Positions 45,521 to 55,281 of a stretch of DNA of 64,000 nt are shown piece after piece. Each line of letters opens with the position of its first letter. Position 1 is the first letter of the stretch. The stretch spans positions 682,001 to 746,000 of the forward strand of contig NZ_KB889963.1 of NCBI RefSeq assembly GCF_000372845.1, given 5' to 3'. The notes under the pieces were generated by a model that worked only from the letters and a program-made list of their open reading frames with translations, did not search any database and was not told the origin of the DNA. A program made the translations under genes and the position numbers. This DNA is from Methylocystis rosea SV97. GTDB taxonomy: Bacteria > Pseudomonadota > Alphaproteobacteria > Rhizobiales > Beijerinckiaceae.

Positions 45521-46165
45521 ATGTCCGACATTCTCACCCATGCTCAGATCTGGGCGGCGATCGACGCGCTCGGCGAGCGATATGGCATGACGCCGTCGGG
45601 CCTGGCGCGCAAGGCCGGGCTCGATCCCACGACCTTCAATCGCTCCAAGCGCGAAACGACGAGCGGGCGCCAGCGCTGGCCTTCGACCGAATCGATCGCC
45701 AAAGTGTTGCAGGCGACCGGCGCCGGGCTCGACGAATTCATGTCGCTGGTGATGGCGAACAGCGCCGCCGGCCGCTGGCGCCATACGCGGCCGCTGATCG
45801 GCCTGGCGCAGGCGGGAGTCGGCGGCTTTTTCGACGATGCCGGCTTCGCCACCGGCGCGGGCTGGGACGAGATCGACGTGCTCGCCGAGGCCGACGAACA
45901 TTCCTACGCGCTGGAGATTTCAGGCGACTCCATGGCGCCGCTGTATCGCGACGGCGATGTGGTCATCGTCTCGCCGGCGGCGCCGGTGCGGCGCGGCGAC
46001 CGGGTGGTGGTGAAGACCACCTCGGGCGAGATCATGGCCAAGGAGCTGAAGCGCGAGACGGCGCGAACCATCGAACTGCGTTCGGTCAATCCGGCCTATC
46101 CCGACCGCACGATTCCGCGCGACGAGGTCAGCTGGATGGCCCGCATTCTCTGGGCGAGCCAATGA
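45521..46165 (+). CDS. LexA/CI-like S24 peptidase repressor
   Basis: 214 residues. N-terminal helix-turn-helix (MTPSGLARKAGLDPTTFNRSKR, about 23-44) and C-terminal S24 peptidase domain with Ser137 in SGDSMAPLYRDGDVVIV and Lys165 in RVVVKTTSGEIMAKELKR, the catalytic dyad for self-cleavage. An Ala-Gly site that could be cleaved (AQAGVGG) lies near residue 97-102. Such proteins are CI-like repressors that respond to DNA damage; in Rhizobiales chromosomal forms without a prophage are common. A perfect palindrome precedes it. Confidence 0.9.
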   Translation: MSDILTHAQIWAAIDALGERYGMTPSGLARKAGLDPTTFNRSKRETTSGRQRWPSTESIAKVLQATGAGLDEFMSLVMANSAAGRWRHTRPLIGLAQAGVGGFFDDAGFATGAGWDEIDVLAEADEHSYALEISGDSMAPLYRDGDVVIVSPAAPVRRGDRVVVKTTSGEIMAKELKRETARTIELRSVNPAYPDRTIPRDEVSWMARILWASQ

Positions 46166-46268
46166 CGTGTGACGCTTAGCCGCCGACCGACGCATCTAGC
46201 CTCGCGCCCATGCAGCTGTGGTATAAGCTTCAACCTCTTGCGCCGCTTCCATCCGGGTGAAATCCGCC

Positions 46269-47351
46269 ATGCGTCTTTCTTCGATCGTCTCTCTTGTCGC
46301 GCTTCTTGTCGGCGGCCCCGCTTTTGCCGAAGCCGGCCTGCGGGACCGGGCGAAGGAATTGTTCGAGCCGATTCCCACGGCGCCGCCGGCGATTCCTGGA
46401 GAGACGGCGACGCCGGAAAAACTCGCGCTCGGCAAGATGCTGTATTTTGAGCCGCGACTTTCCGGAAGCGGCGATGTCAGCTGCGCCGACTGTCACAATC
46501 TGAGCATGGGCGGCGTCGACGGCGGCGCGCTGTCGGGCGGGCATAATGCGCAGCTCGCCGGCCGCGAAGTCCTCACGGTGTTGAACGCCATTTTCAACAA
46601 GGCCCAGTATTGGGATGGGCGCGCCGCCAATCTTTCGGACCAGGTGGTTAATTCGGTGATGGCCAATCCCAAGGCGATGTTGAAGACGCGCGGGGGGCCG
46701 ATGCCGATCAATCCGACGGAGCACGCAATCGCAAAACAGCGCGCCGTCGAGCAATTCAAGAAAATCCCAGGTTACGTGGCGGCCTTCAAACAGGCCTTTC
46801 CCGAACAGAGCGATCCCGTCGCCTATGACAACATCGGTCGCGCCATCGCACTTTTCGAGGCGACGCTGATCACGCCGGACGCGCCGTTCGACCGCTGGCT
46901 CAAAGGCGACGATCAGGCGCTGTCCGACGCGCAGAAGGATGGTCTGAAGCTCTTCATCGAGAAGGGCTGCGTCACCTGCCACAACGGCGTCAATGTCGGC
47001 GGCGGCATGTATGCGCGTTTCGGCGTCGTCAAACAGCCGACCGCGGAATTTCTGCCGCCGGACGATTTGGGCCGCTTCGCGGTCACTAAGGCGGTCGCCG
47101 ACAAATACGCCTTCAAGGTTCCCTCGCTGCGCAATGTCGAACTGACGGCGCCCTATTTCCACACGGGCGCGACCTTCGATCTGAAGAAGGCCGTGGCGGT
47201 GATGGGCGAAAGCCAGCTCGGCGTCGAACTCAGCGCCGACGAGACCGACAAGATCGTCGCCTTCCTCGATTCGCTGACCGGGCGCCAGCCTGAGGTGGTG
47301 CTGCCGATTCTACCGCCGCGCACCGCGCCGCCGGTCAGCCAGGCGCAGTGA
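46269..47351 (+). CDS. Di-haem cytochrome c peroxidase
   Basis: 360 residues from ATG 46269; a GTG at 46257 would add four residues. Signal peptide IVSLVALLVGGPAFA. Two haem sites CADCH (72-76) and CVTCH (234-238), the MauG/CcpA family features GRDVLTVLN-like GREVLTVLNAIFNKAQYWDGR and VPSLRNVELTAPYFHTG. It reduces hydrogen peroxide in the periplasm with electrons from a small cytochrome c. It stands alone. Confidence 0.94.
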   Translation: MRLSSIVSLVALLVGGPAFAEAGLRDRAKELFEPIPTAPPAIPGETATPEKLALGKMLYFEPRLSGSGDVSCADCHNLSMGGVDGGALSGGHNAQLAGREVLTVLNAIFNKAQYWDGRAANLSDQVVNSVMANPKAMLKTRGGPMPINPTEHAIAKQRAVEQFKKIPGYVAAFKQAFPEQSDPVAYDNIGRAIALFEATLITPDAPFDRWLKGDDQALSDAQKDGLKLFIEKGCVTCHNGVNVGGGMYARFGVVKQPTAEFLPPDDLGRFAVTKAVADKYAFKVPSLRNVELTAPYFHTGATFDLKKAVAVMGESQLGVELSADETDKIVAFLDSLTGRQPEVVLPILPPRTAPPVSQAQ

Positions 47352-47353
47352 CG

Positions 47354-48892
47354 TCAGGCAGCGGCGGGCGTCCAGCGCAGCACCGGCTTTCTCGCCGCGA
47401 GCGCTTCATCGACGCGCCTACGCGGCGCCAATCGCGGCGCGGGGCCAAAGCGCGCGACCTCGCCGGCTTTGGCGCTCCGCGCGAGATCGCGCAGCGTTGC
47501 GATGAAGAGATCGAGCGAGGCTTTCGATTCCGATTCCGTCGGCTCGATGAGCATGGCGCCGTGGACGACGAGCGGGAAATAAATCGTCATCGGATGATAG
47601 CCTTCATCGATCATCGCCTTGGCGAAATCGAGCGTCGTCACGCCGGTGCCGCGCAGCCAGGCGTCGTCGAACAAAACTTCATGCATGCAGATGCGATCGC
47701 CGAACGGCTGAGTCATCACGTCACGTAGCGACGCGCGGACATAGTTCGCCGACAGCACGGCGTCTTTCGAGGCCTGGGCGACCCCGTCGGCGCCATGCGC
47801 CAGCATATAGGCGAGCGCCCGCACGAACATGCCCATCTGGCCGTGAAACGCGGTCAGGCGACCGAAGCTCTGCGTGCCCTCAGCCGCTTCGACGAGCTCC
47901 AGGGCGTCGCCGTTGCGGCGGATGAACGGAACCGGCGCGAAAGGCGCGAGACGCTCCGATAAGACGACCGGACCTGCGCCAGGTCCGCCGCCGCCATGCG
48001 GCGTCGAGAAGGTCTTGTGTAGATTGATGTGCATGGCGTCGATGCCGAAGTCGCCCGGACGCGCGACGCCGGCGATGGCGTTGAAATTCGCGCCGTCGCA
48101 ATAGAAATAGCCGCCGGCCTCGTGCATCGCGTCGGCGATGTCAACGATCTCACGCTCGAACAGCCCGCAAGTGTTGGGGTTCGTCAGCATGATCGCCGCG
48201 ACGTCGGGAGCGAGCGCCTCTTTGACAGCCTCGGCGCGCACGGTTCCGTCCGCCGCCGCCGGAACGACGCGAACCGAAAAGCCGAGCAGCGCCGCCGTCG
48301 CCGGATTGGTGCCGTGCGCCGACTGCGGAATGAGAACGACATTGCGCGTCGCGCTTTCGCCTCTGGCGGCGATCGCGGACTTGATCGCCATCATGCCGCA
48401 GAGTTCGCCATGCGCGCCGGCCTTCGGCGACATCGCCACCGCCTGCATATTGGTGAGCGTCATCAGCCAGTCGGCGAGAATCTGCATCAACTCCAGCGCG
48501 CCTTGCGCGGTCGATTGCGGCTGCAGCGGATGAAGATCCGCGAAGCCCTCGAAGCGCGCGATCTTTTCATTGCTGCGCGGATTATGCTTCATCGTGCAGG
48601 AGCCGAGCGGATAGAGCCCCGCGTCGATCGAATAATTCTTGCGCGACAGACGCACGTAATGGCGCATCGTCTCCGGTTCGGTGAGGCCCGGAAGACCGAT
48701 GGGCGCATTGCGCTCCAGCGCGCCGAGCCGCGTCGCGATGGGCGCAGGATCGTCGATGTCGACGCCGGTCGCGTCAAGCCGACCGATCTCGAAGATCAGC
48801 GGCTCTTCCTGATCGAGCCCGCGATTGCCGGTGAAGGTCGCGGGCGTTTTGTCGTCATCGAGCGGTTCGACGACTGCGGGTCTGTCGAGCAT
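47354..48892 (-). CDS. gcvPB: Glycine dehydrogenase (decarboxylating) subunit 2
   Basis: 512 residues. The pyridoxal-phosphate lysine is Lys293 in INLHKTFSTPHGGGGPG; other signatures are YPLGSCTMKHNPRSNE and SAHGTNPATAALLGF. It is the catalytic half of the split P-protein, which decarboxylates glycine and passes the aminomethyl group to GcvH. The stop codon is three bases from the convergent peroxidase gene, and its start overlaps the end of subunit 1 by one base. Confidence 0.97.
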   Translation of the reverse strand: MLDRPAVVEPLDDDKTPATFTGNRGLDQEEPLIFEIGRLDATGVDIDDPAPIATRLGALERNAPIGLPGLTEPETMRHYVRLSRKNYSIDAGLYPLGSCTMKHNPRSNEKIARFEGFADLHPLQPQSTAQGALELMQILADWLMTLTNMQAVAMSPKAGAHGELCGMMAIKSAIAARGESATRNVVLIPQSAHGTNPATAALLGFSVRVVPAAADGTVRAEAVKEALAPDVAAIMLTNPNTCGLFEREIVDIADAMHEAGGYFYCDGANFNAIAGVARPGDFGIDAMHINLHKTFSTPHGGGGPGAGPVVLSERLAPFAPVPFIRRNGDALELVEAAEGTQSFGRLTAFHGQMGMFVRALAYMLAHGADGVAQASKDAVLSANYVRASLRDVMTQPFGDRICMHEVLFDDAWLRGTGVTTLDFAKAMIDEGYHPMTIYFPLVVHGAMLIEPTESESKASLDLFIATLRDLARSAKAGEVARFGPAPRLAPRRRVDEALAARKPVLRWTPAAA

Positions 48893-50232
48893 CAGAGCGA
48901 CTCCTTGAGCGCCGCGACGAACGCGTCGCGATCTTCTTGCGTATTCACTTCGGTGGTGGCGACGAGGAGAAGATCGTCAAGCCCGGCGCGCGGCAGAAGC
49001 CGCGAGACGGGAACCCCTGCGAGGACGCCGCGCGCCGCCATTTTCTCAACAAGCGCGGCGGCGTCGCCTTCGACGCGAAGCGTAAACTCGTTGAAAAAGG
49101 TCTCGTTGAGGACTTCGGCCTTTGGAACGTCTTTGAGCATTTGCGCCAGCAAGACCGCATTGGCGTGATTGATGCGCGCGAGCCGCGTCAATCCTGCTTC
49201 GCCAAGCAAGGTCAGATGAATCGTGAAGGCGAGCGCGCAGAGCCCCGAATTGGTGCAGATGTTCGATGTCGCCTTGTCGCGGCGGATATGCTGCTCGCGG
49301 GTCGACAGCGTTAGCACATAGGAGCGCCTGCCGTCGGCGTCGACGCTTTCGCCGGCGAGGCGGCCGGGCATCTGACGCAGGAATTCATGTCGCGTCGCGA
49401 AGAGACCGACATAAGGTCCGCCGAAATTGAGCGAATTGCCGATCGACTGGCCCTCGCCGACGACGATGTCGGCGCCCATCGCGCCAGGCGATTTGAGGAG
49501 ACCAAGCGACACGGCTTCGGTGAAGACGGCGATGAGAAGCGCGCCGTTCCGGTGGCAGGCTTCCGCAATCTTCGTCAGATCGCGCAGATTGCCGAAAAAA
49601 TCGGGCGTCTGCACGACGACGCAAGAAAGCGTGTCGTCGATGCGCGCAACGAGGTCTTCGGCGGCGCCAATGTCGGGCGCCATCGTCTCGACTTCATCTT
49701 CGGCAAGCCGCGAGATGGTGCGGACGACTTCGGCGTAATGCGGATGCAGCCCGCCGGACAGCAGCGCCTTGCGTCGCTTCGTCACACGATGCGCCATGAG
49801 CACGGCTTCGGCGGTCGCCGTTGAGCCGTCGTACATCGAGGCGTTGGCGACCTCCATGCCTGTGAGCAGAGCGACCTGGGTTTGGAATTCAAAGAGATAT
49901 TGCAGCGTGCCCTGCGAGATCTCCGGTTGATAGGGCGTGTAGCTCGTCAAGAATTCCGAACGTTGAATGAGATGATCGACGCTAGCAGGAATGTGATGCT
50001 TGTAAGCGCCGGCGCCGACGAAGAACGGCGCGCGCGACGCAGGCATATTGCGGGCGGCAAGCCTTGCGAAGAAACGTTCGACGTCGAGCTCCGACTTGCC
50101 GGACGGCAGGTCGAGCGGCGTTTCTAGCAGCGTCGCGCGCGGCGCATCGGCATAGAGCGCTTCGATCGACGACACGCCGATCGTCGCGAGCATCGCGTTT
50201 CTGTCGGCCTCTGACAGCGGATGATAGCGCAT
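48892..50232 (-). CDS. gcvPA: Glycine dehydrogenase (decarboxylating) subunit 1
   Basis: 446 residues from ATG 50232 (MRYHPLSEADRNAML) with aagga upstream; the frame continues to 50340 but that part overlaps gcvH. FIGAGAYKHHIPA-like FVGAGAYKHHIPASVDHL, TPYQPEISQGTLQYLFEFQTQ and NVASMYDGST-like NASMYDGSTATAEA are family hallmarks. It pairs with subunit 2 in the split form of P-protein seen in many bacteria. The lysine of the cofactor is in subunit 2. Confidence 0.96.
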   Translation of the reverse strand: MRYHPLSEADRNAMLATIGVSSIEALYADAPRATLLETPLDLPSGKSELDVERFFARLAARNMPASRAPFFVGAGAYKHHIPASVDHLIQRSEFLTSYTPYQPEISQGTLQYLFEFQTQVALLTGMEVANASMYDGSTATAEAVLMAHRVTKRRKALLSGGLHPHYAEVVRTISRLAEDEVETMAPDIGAAEDLVARIDDTLSCVVVQTPDFFGNLRDLTKIAEACHRNGALLIAVFTEAVSLGLLKSPGAMGADIVVGEGQSIGNSLNFGGPYVGLFATRHEFLRQMPGRLAGESVDADGRRSYVLTLSTREQHIRRDKATSNICTNSGLCALAFTIHLTLLGEAGLTRLARINHANAVLLAQMLKDVPKAEVLNETFFNEFTLRVEGDAAALVEKMAARGVLAGVPVSRLLPRAGLDDLLLVATTEVNTQEDRDAFVAALKESL

Positions 50233-50249
50233 CGTTCTTTTCCTTGCGC

Positions 50250-50624
50250 TTAAATCGTCTTCAGGAAGCTCGAATAGGCGGCGTCGTCCATCAGCGATGC
50301 GCATTCGCCAGGATCGCTGACTCTCACCTTGATGAGCCAACCGCGTCCAAGCGGATCGTCGTTGACGAGCGCCGGCGCTTCGCCGAGCTCGGGATTGACT
50401 TCGACGACTTCGCCGCTCACAGGCGAATAGACTTCGCTCGCGGCTTTTACGCTCTCGATGACCGCGATCTCTTTGCCCTTCGCGACCTTTTTGCCGACCT
50501 CAGGCAGTTCGATGAAGACGATGTCGCCGAGCTGCGACTGCGCATAGTCCGATATGCCCAGCGTCGCGAGATCGCCATCGAGCGCGACATATTCATGATC
50601 CTTCGAGTAGCGAAGATCGGTCAT
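50250..50624 (-). CDS. gcvH: Glycine cleavage system H protein
   Basis: 124 residues, normal length. The lipoyl lysine is Lys60 in ESVKAASEVYSPVSG. GcvH shuttles the aminomethyl group from P- to T-protein. It overlaps the end of gcvT by four bases and lies 17 bases before gcvPA. Confidence 0.97.
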   Translation of the reverse strand: MTDLRYSKDHEYVALDGDLATLGISDYAQSQLGDIVFIELPEVGKKVAKGKEIAVIESVKAASEVYSPVSGEVVEVNPELGEAPALVNDDPLGRGWLIKVRVSDPGECASLMDDAAYSSFLKTI

Positions 50625-51781
50625 CTCGCATCCTTTCCATCCGGCGTTTTGAAGTAGCGGTGCGGGACGAAGGGCAGAGCCGCCACTGTGACGTCGACGC
50701 GTTTGTCGCGCAGCGGCGCCGAAAGCGTCGCGCCGAGGTTTGCGTGATTGCTGGCGACGTAGCCCATCGCGATCGGGCGTTGCAGCGTCGGCGAAAAGCC
50801 GCCCGACGTCACATGGCCAACAGCTTCGCCGTCGCGCGCCGAGAGCTCCGCGCCTTCGCGCAGCGGCGCCTTTGATTGCGGCTCGAGCCCGACGCGCCTG
50901 CGGGCAGGACCCTGCTCAAGCGCGATCCGAATGCGTTCGAAGCCGGGGAACCCGCCTTCGAGGCGCCGGCGTTTGCCGATCGACCAGCCGAGTCCGGCTT
51001 CGACGGGATCTGTGGTTTCGTCGAGGTCGTGGCCATAGAGGGGCAGGCCCGCCTCCAGCCGCAAGGCGTCGCGCGCGCCAAGGCCCGCCGGCGCGACGTC
51101 CTCATGCGACAGCAACAGGCGCGCGAGGTCTTCGGCATGCTCGGCGCGCAGCGACAGCTCAAATCCGTCTTCGCCCGTATAGCCGCTGCGCGACACGAAG
51201 AGCGGCGCGCCGCCGAAGTCGAAGGCGCGCCAGCCCATGAAAGGAAGGTCCTCGGCGCCGGGGAGGAGCGCGCCGAGGACCGAGGACGCGCGCGGGCCCT
51301 GAAGGGCGAGCAACGCGCGGTCCAATGGATTGAAGTCGAACTGGGGCAACGCCGCGCTGATAAGCGCGAAATCGGCCTGCTTGCGCGAGGCGTTGACCAC
51401 AAGCAGCAGCCGCTCCTCGACGCCTGGCAGACGGGTGACGAGAAGATCGTCGAGTATGCCCCCGCTCTCATTGAGCAGCTGCGTATAACGCGTGCGCTCT
51501 GGCGAAAGCGACGCCAAATCGGCCGGCGTCAGACTTTCAAGCGCCCGTGCGGCGCGCGCGCCGGCGAGGATCGCCTGACCCATATGCGAAACATCGAACA
51601 GACTTGCCCGGCGTCGCGTATGGAGCGTTTCGGCGACGATGCCCTGCTCATATTGCAGCGGCATCTCGTAGCCAGCGAAAGGCGCCATGCGCGCGCCAAG
51701 CCGTCGATGAACGGCGTCGAGCGGAAGTTTGGCCAGCGCTGGAGGCGCGGCGGTCGCGACGTCGAGTTCGGTCACCATCAA
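50621..51781 (-). CDS. gcvT: Aminomethyltransferase (T protein)
   Basis: 386 residues. HRRLGARMAPFAGYEMPLQY near the N-terminus, ASLFDVSHMGQ, RSGYTGEDGFELSL, GLGARDALRLEAGLPLYGHDLDE, and the C-terminal barrel GFSPTLQRPIAMGYV are typical. It transfers the methylene group to tetrahydrofolate and releases ammonia. First gene of the gcv operon; the 48 bases before its start lead into the glycine riboswitch. A second ATG three bases on is equally possible. Confidence 0.96.
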   Translation of the reverse strand: MMVTELDVATAAPPALAKLPLDAVHRRLGARMAPFAGYEMPLQYEQGIVAETLHTRRRASLFDVSHMGQAILAGARAARALESLTPADLASLSPERTRYTQLLNESGGILDDLLVTRLPGVEERLLLVVNASRKQADFALISAALPQFDFNPLDRALLALQGPRASSVLGALLPGAEDLPFMGWRAFDFGGAPLFVSRSGYTGEDGFELSLRAEHAEDLARLLLSHEDVAPAGLGARDALRLEAGLPLYGHDLDETTDPVEAGLGWSIGKRRRLEGGFPGFERIRIALEQGPARRRVGLEPQSKAPLREGAELSARDGEAVGHVTSGGFSPTLQRPIAMGYVASNHANLGATLSAPLRDKRVDVTVAALPFVPHRYFKTPDGKDAR

Positions 51782-51828
51782 CTCCGCCAGGACATGGTTG
51801 GCGCAGCAAAGCCAAACTTCGCTACGCG

Positions 51829-52016
51829 CCCCCTCTGTCCGGTGACCTGAGAGATTTCCCTGCGCTAAAAGCGACAGGTTACGCCCTTCGGTGGGCGAAA
51901 CGCTTGCGCGCTTCGCCGCTTTCCAGAGTTTCTACTTCGTCGCGGTCCTTTGGGCCTGAGCGTTTCCGGGGCGGTTTCGCCTTCGGCGCCGGCGCGAGCG
52001 CCGGTCTCTCCCGCGA
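51829..52016 (-). ncRNA. Tandem glycine riboswitch upstream of gcvT
   Basis: On the minus strand two aptamers follow each other. The first has gcgggagagacc, gcgccgaaggcg, and acgctcaggcccaaaggaccgc; the second actctggaaagc, caccgaagggcgtaacctg, and aatctctcaggtcaccggacagagggggcg. These are the conserved ggagaga, ccgaagg and ctcaggc-aaaggac blocks of the class. It senses glycine and normally turns on gcvTHP when glycine is plentiful. It ends 47 bases before gcvT. Confidence 0.92.
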
Positions 52017-52126
52017 TGAAGTTCGACCTGCAACCAAAATGTGGTCGATTCGCGCGATCGTCAATCCCGGCGCTGCGGGTTTTTTTGCAATGCGGCAGCG
52101 CGCGGTCCGATCGGAAGCGCCGCTGC

Positions 52127-52459
52127 TCAGTGGCGCTTGGGCGCCCGCATGCGATAGACGCCGTCGTCATCGCGCTCAAAGGTCTCGTCGACCTGTGGAT
52201 GGCGCACCGGCCTGTTGCTGTTGTCGGGCAGCAGATTTTGCTCCGACACATAGGCGACATATTCGGTTTCGGCGTTCTCGGCGAAGAGGTGATAAAAAGG
52301 CTGATCCTTGTTCGGACGCAGCTCTTCCGGAATTGAAAGCCACCACTCTTCAGTGTTGGCGAACACCGGATCAACGTCATAGATCACGCCGCGGAACGGA
52401 TAGCGGCGATGCTTGACCACCTGTCCAATAGAAAATTTCGCGGAGTTTTCTCGCGGCAT
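52127..52459 (-). CDS. hspQ: Heat shock protein HspQ (hemimethylated-DNA-binding YccV family)
   Basis: 110 residues. KFSIGQVVKHRRYPFRGVIYDVDPVFANTEEW and QPFYHLFAENAETEYVAYVSEQNLLPD are the family signature (YccV fold). In E. coli HspQ is a Lon substrate and specificity enhancer. ATG start at 52459. It is monocistronic. Confidence 0.95.
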   Translation of the reverse strand: MPRENSAKFSIGQVVKHRRYPFRGVIYDVDPVFANTEEWWLSIPEELRPNKDQPFYHLFAENAETEYVAYVSEQNLLPDNSNRPVRHPQVDETFERDDDGVYRMRAPKRH

Positions 52460-52552
52460 TCCAAGGCGCCTTTAACACGCTGTTTACTTGCCTTTTAGTA
52501 ACGCAGCCGGGGCGCAGCCGTCAATCGGACGTCGCGCCACAGCCAAATCCCC

Positions 52553-53596
52553 TCAAAATCCGTAGATCCTGGCGAGGTCGGCGTCTTTGGCGGCGACTTG
52601 TTTGGCGAGGTCGACGACGACCTTGCACTGCTTCCAGGTGGCGTCGTCCTGCATTCGGCCGTCGATCATCACCGCGCCGGTGCCGTCCGGCATTGCGTCA
52701 AGCACCCGCTTGGCGAAGGCGACTTCTTGCGGATCGGGCGAAAAGACCTTCTTGGCGATGGCGATTTGCGACGGGTGCAGCGACCAGGCGCCGGCGCAGC
52801 CGAGCAGAAAGGCGTTGCGGAATTGCGCTTCGCAGGCGGGGGCGTCGGAGAAATCGCCGAAGGGTCCGTAGAAGGCCTTGATGCCGGCGGAAGCGCAGGC
52901 GTCGACCATCTTGGCGATGGTGTAATGCCAAAGGTCTTGCTGGAACGAGGCGCGCAGGCCCTGGCCGGGCTCGGCGTCGGCGATCACCTTATAATCCGGA
53001 TGGCCGCCGCCGACCCGGGTCGTCTTCATGGCGCGAGAGGCGGCGAGATCGGCCGGTCCAAGCGAAATGCCATGCATGCGCGGCGAGGCCGAAGCGATGG
53101 CGTCGACATTCTTGACGCCTTCCGCCGTCTCCAGAATGGCGTGAATAAGGATCGGCTTCGTCACGCTATGCCGCGCTTCGAGCTGCGCCAGGAGCTGGTC
53201 GAGATAGGCGATGTCCCAGGGACCCTCGACCTTGGGCAGCATGACGACGTCAAGCTTGCTCCCGACCTCGCCGACGATCTCGATCATGTCGTCGAGCGCC
53301 CAGGGGCTGTTCAGCGCATTCATGCGCGTCCACAGGCCGGTCGAGCCGAAGTCGGTCGCCTTGGCCAGTTCAATAAAGCCGGCGCGAGCGGCTTCCTTGG
53401 CGTCGGCGGGAATCGCGTCTTCGAGATTGCCGAGCACGACGTCGACCTGTTTGACGAGCTCGGGAACTTTGGCGCGGAATTTTTCAAGATGCGGCGGCAC
53501 GAAATGGATCATCCGCTCGACCTTGACGGGCGGTTCGCGCAGCGGCGCCGGGGCGCCGATGGCGAGCGGACGATAGAATTGATTGGGAAGTTTCAT
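52553..53596 (-). CDS. mclA: L-malyl-CoA / beta-methylmalyl-CoA lyase
   Basis: 347 residues. The citrate lyase beta-like fold shows [45 protein letters not shown] and [19 protein letters not shown] with metal-binding acidic residues; [15 protein letters not shown] is close to the C-terminus. The enzyme splits malyl-CoA to glyoxylate and acetyl-CoA, the last step of the serine cycle of methylotrophs, and also acts in the ethylmalonyl-CoA pathway. No other serine-cycle gene is in the window; the gcv operon lies 770 bases away. Confidence 0.92.
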   Translation of the reverse strand: MKLPNQFYRPLAIGAPAPLREPPVKVERMIHFVPPHLEKFRAKVPELVKQVDVVLGNLEDAIPADAKEAARAGFIELAKATDFGSTGLWTRMNALNSPWALDDMIEIVGEVGSKLDVVMLPKVEGPWDIAYLDQLLAQLEARHSVTKPILIHAILETAEGVKNVDAIASASPRMHGISLGPADLAASRAMKTTRVGGGHPDYKVIADAEPGQGLRASFQQDLWHYTIAKMVDACASAGIKAFYGPFGDFSDAPACEAQFRNAFLLGCAGAWSLHPSQIAIAKKVFSPDPQEVAFAKRVLDAMPDGTGAVMIDGRMQDDATWKQCKVVVDLAKQVAAKDADLARIYGF

Positions 53597-53682
53597 CTCG
53601 ACGCAGCTCCAAAAAACTGCGTCGAGTTAAGCCAGATGCGTCGGCTTGGCAATGCTGAGCAGTTTGTCACAGCCGCAAAGGC

Positions 53683-55014
53683 TCAGCCCGCTACGGCGTC
53701 CCAGAGCAGCTTCAGGTTCAGCGCGATGATGACGACGGCGATGATCGCCGCAAGCGCGGTGGTGCGTCTGGGCGCGACGAGTTCTCCCATCACGCTGCGC
53801 TGCGCCGTGAAGGCTACGAGCGGCACGACGGCGAAGGGCAGCGTCACGCTCAGCGCCACCTGGCTCATGACGAGCAGCTGCGCCGTCGCCGACTCGCCCG
53901 CGTAAAGCGTCACGCCGATCGCCGGCGCGATCGCGATGCAGCGGGTGATGAGCCGACGCGTCGCCGGCTTCATCCGCAGCCGCACAAATCCCTCCATGAC
54001 GATCTGTCCGGTGAGGGTGGCGGTCACGGTCGAATTGAGCCCGCAGGCGATGAGCGCGACGGCGAAGAGCGTCGCCGCGACCGGCTGCCCGAGCAAAGGC
54101 GCGATGAGCCTATAGGCCTCGCCAAGCTCAGCGACTTCCGTATGGCCGGTCGCGTGGAAGACCGCGGCGGCGAGAACGAGGATGGCGCCGTTGACGAACA
54201 GCGCGAGAAACAGCGCCAGCGTGCTGTCGATCACCGCGAAGCGAATCGCCTCGCGTTTCTTATCGAGCGGCTCGGCGACGGCGCGGGTTTGCACGACGAA
54301 GGAGTGCAGGAAGAGATTGTGCGGCATCACCGTCGCGCCGAGGATGCCGAGGCCGATGTAGAGCATCTCTGGGTCGGTGAAAAAGCGCCGCGTTGGAACC
54401 AGTCCTTGCGCGATCTGCGCCAGATCGGGGCGCGCCATGATGAGTTGCGCCAGGAACGAAAAGGCGATGAGCGCAAGCATCGCGACGACGAAAAGCTCGA
54501 TCTTGCGAAAGCCGGCCCGCTCCAAAGCAAGGACCAGAAAGGTGTCGAGCACCGTGATGAAGATGCCGACCGCAAGCGGCAGGCCGAACAGCAATTGCAG
54601 CCCGATGGCGGTGCCGATCACTTCGGCGAGATCCGTGGCGAAAATGCCGATTTCCGCCAAGATCCAGAGCCCGACCGCGGCCGGGAAGGGATAATGCCGC
54701 CGGCAGGCCTGCGCCAGATCCAGCTCCGCGCCGACGCCGAGCCGCGCCGCAAGGGATTGCAGGACGATCGCCATCAAGCTCGACAGCACGGCGACGAAAA
54801 GCAGCGCCGTGCCGAATTTCGAGCCGCCGGCGAGCGCCGTCGCCCAGTTGCCGGGGTCCATATAGCCGGTAGCGACGAGATAGCCCGGACCCAGAAACAC
54901 GAAGAGCCGCCGGAGAAACCTGCCGCCTTCGGGCACATGCACGGAGCGGCGCATATCGCCGCGTTGCGGAGCGGGCGCGTTGGCGGTCGTCGCTGGCGTC
55001 ACATTTGTCTCCAC
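53683..55014 (-). CDS. mntH: NRAMP-family divalent metal transporter
   Basis: 443 residues from a GTG at 55014; the frame is open to 55053 and an ATG is available at residue 21. Eleven hydrophobic segments. Metal-binding DPGNW in the first helix (GYMDPGNWATALAGG) and the MPHN motif in the sixth (GATVMPHNLFLHSFVV) are intact. It imports Mn2+ (and Fe2+) with protons. No Mur or MntR box was recognised in the upstream 260 bases. Confidence 0.94.
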   Translation of the reverse strand: METNVTPATTANAPAPQRGDMRRSVHVPEGGRFLRRLFVFLGPGYLVATGYMDPGNWATALAGGSKFGTALLFVAVLSSLMAIVLQSLAARLGVGAELDLAQACRRHYPFPAAVGLWILAEIGIFATDLAEVIGTAIGLQLLFGLPLAVGIFITVLDTFLVLALERAGFRKIELFVVAMLALIAFSFLAQLIMARPDLAQIAQGLVPTRRFFTDPEMLYIGLGILGATVMPHNLFLHSFVVQTRAVAEPLDKKREAIRFAVIDSTLALFLALFVNGAILVLAAAVFHATGHTEVAELGEAYRLIAPLLGQPVAATLFAVALIACGLNSTVTATLTGQIVMEGFVRLRMKPATRRLITRCIAIAPAIGVTLYAGESATAQLLVMSQVALSVTLPFAVVPLVAFTAQRSVMGELVAPRRTTALAAIIAVVIIALNLKLLWDAVAG

Positions 55015-55281
55015 GAGGCGCCGGCGGCGCCGGACACAGGATCTACTTGGCAAGGGCCGCTTCTTAGCAAGAAGTTTTCGCCTTAAGGCTTCCCTTTGTC
55101 ACCAATGTAAATCGTGACGGGAGAATTTCACCTGCGGGCGAGCGCCGCCGCAGCCGCGCCTTGTCGCGCGCCGTTCGAGCAGGCATGCTCGCAAGCTGAG
55201 CCGTCGCGATTCAGAATCAGCCGATGTGCTTGTCATGCGACGAGAGATTGCGACACACAGTCAGAACAGCGGGGGCTGGTA

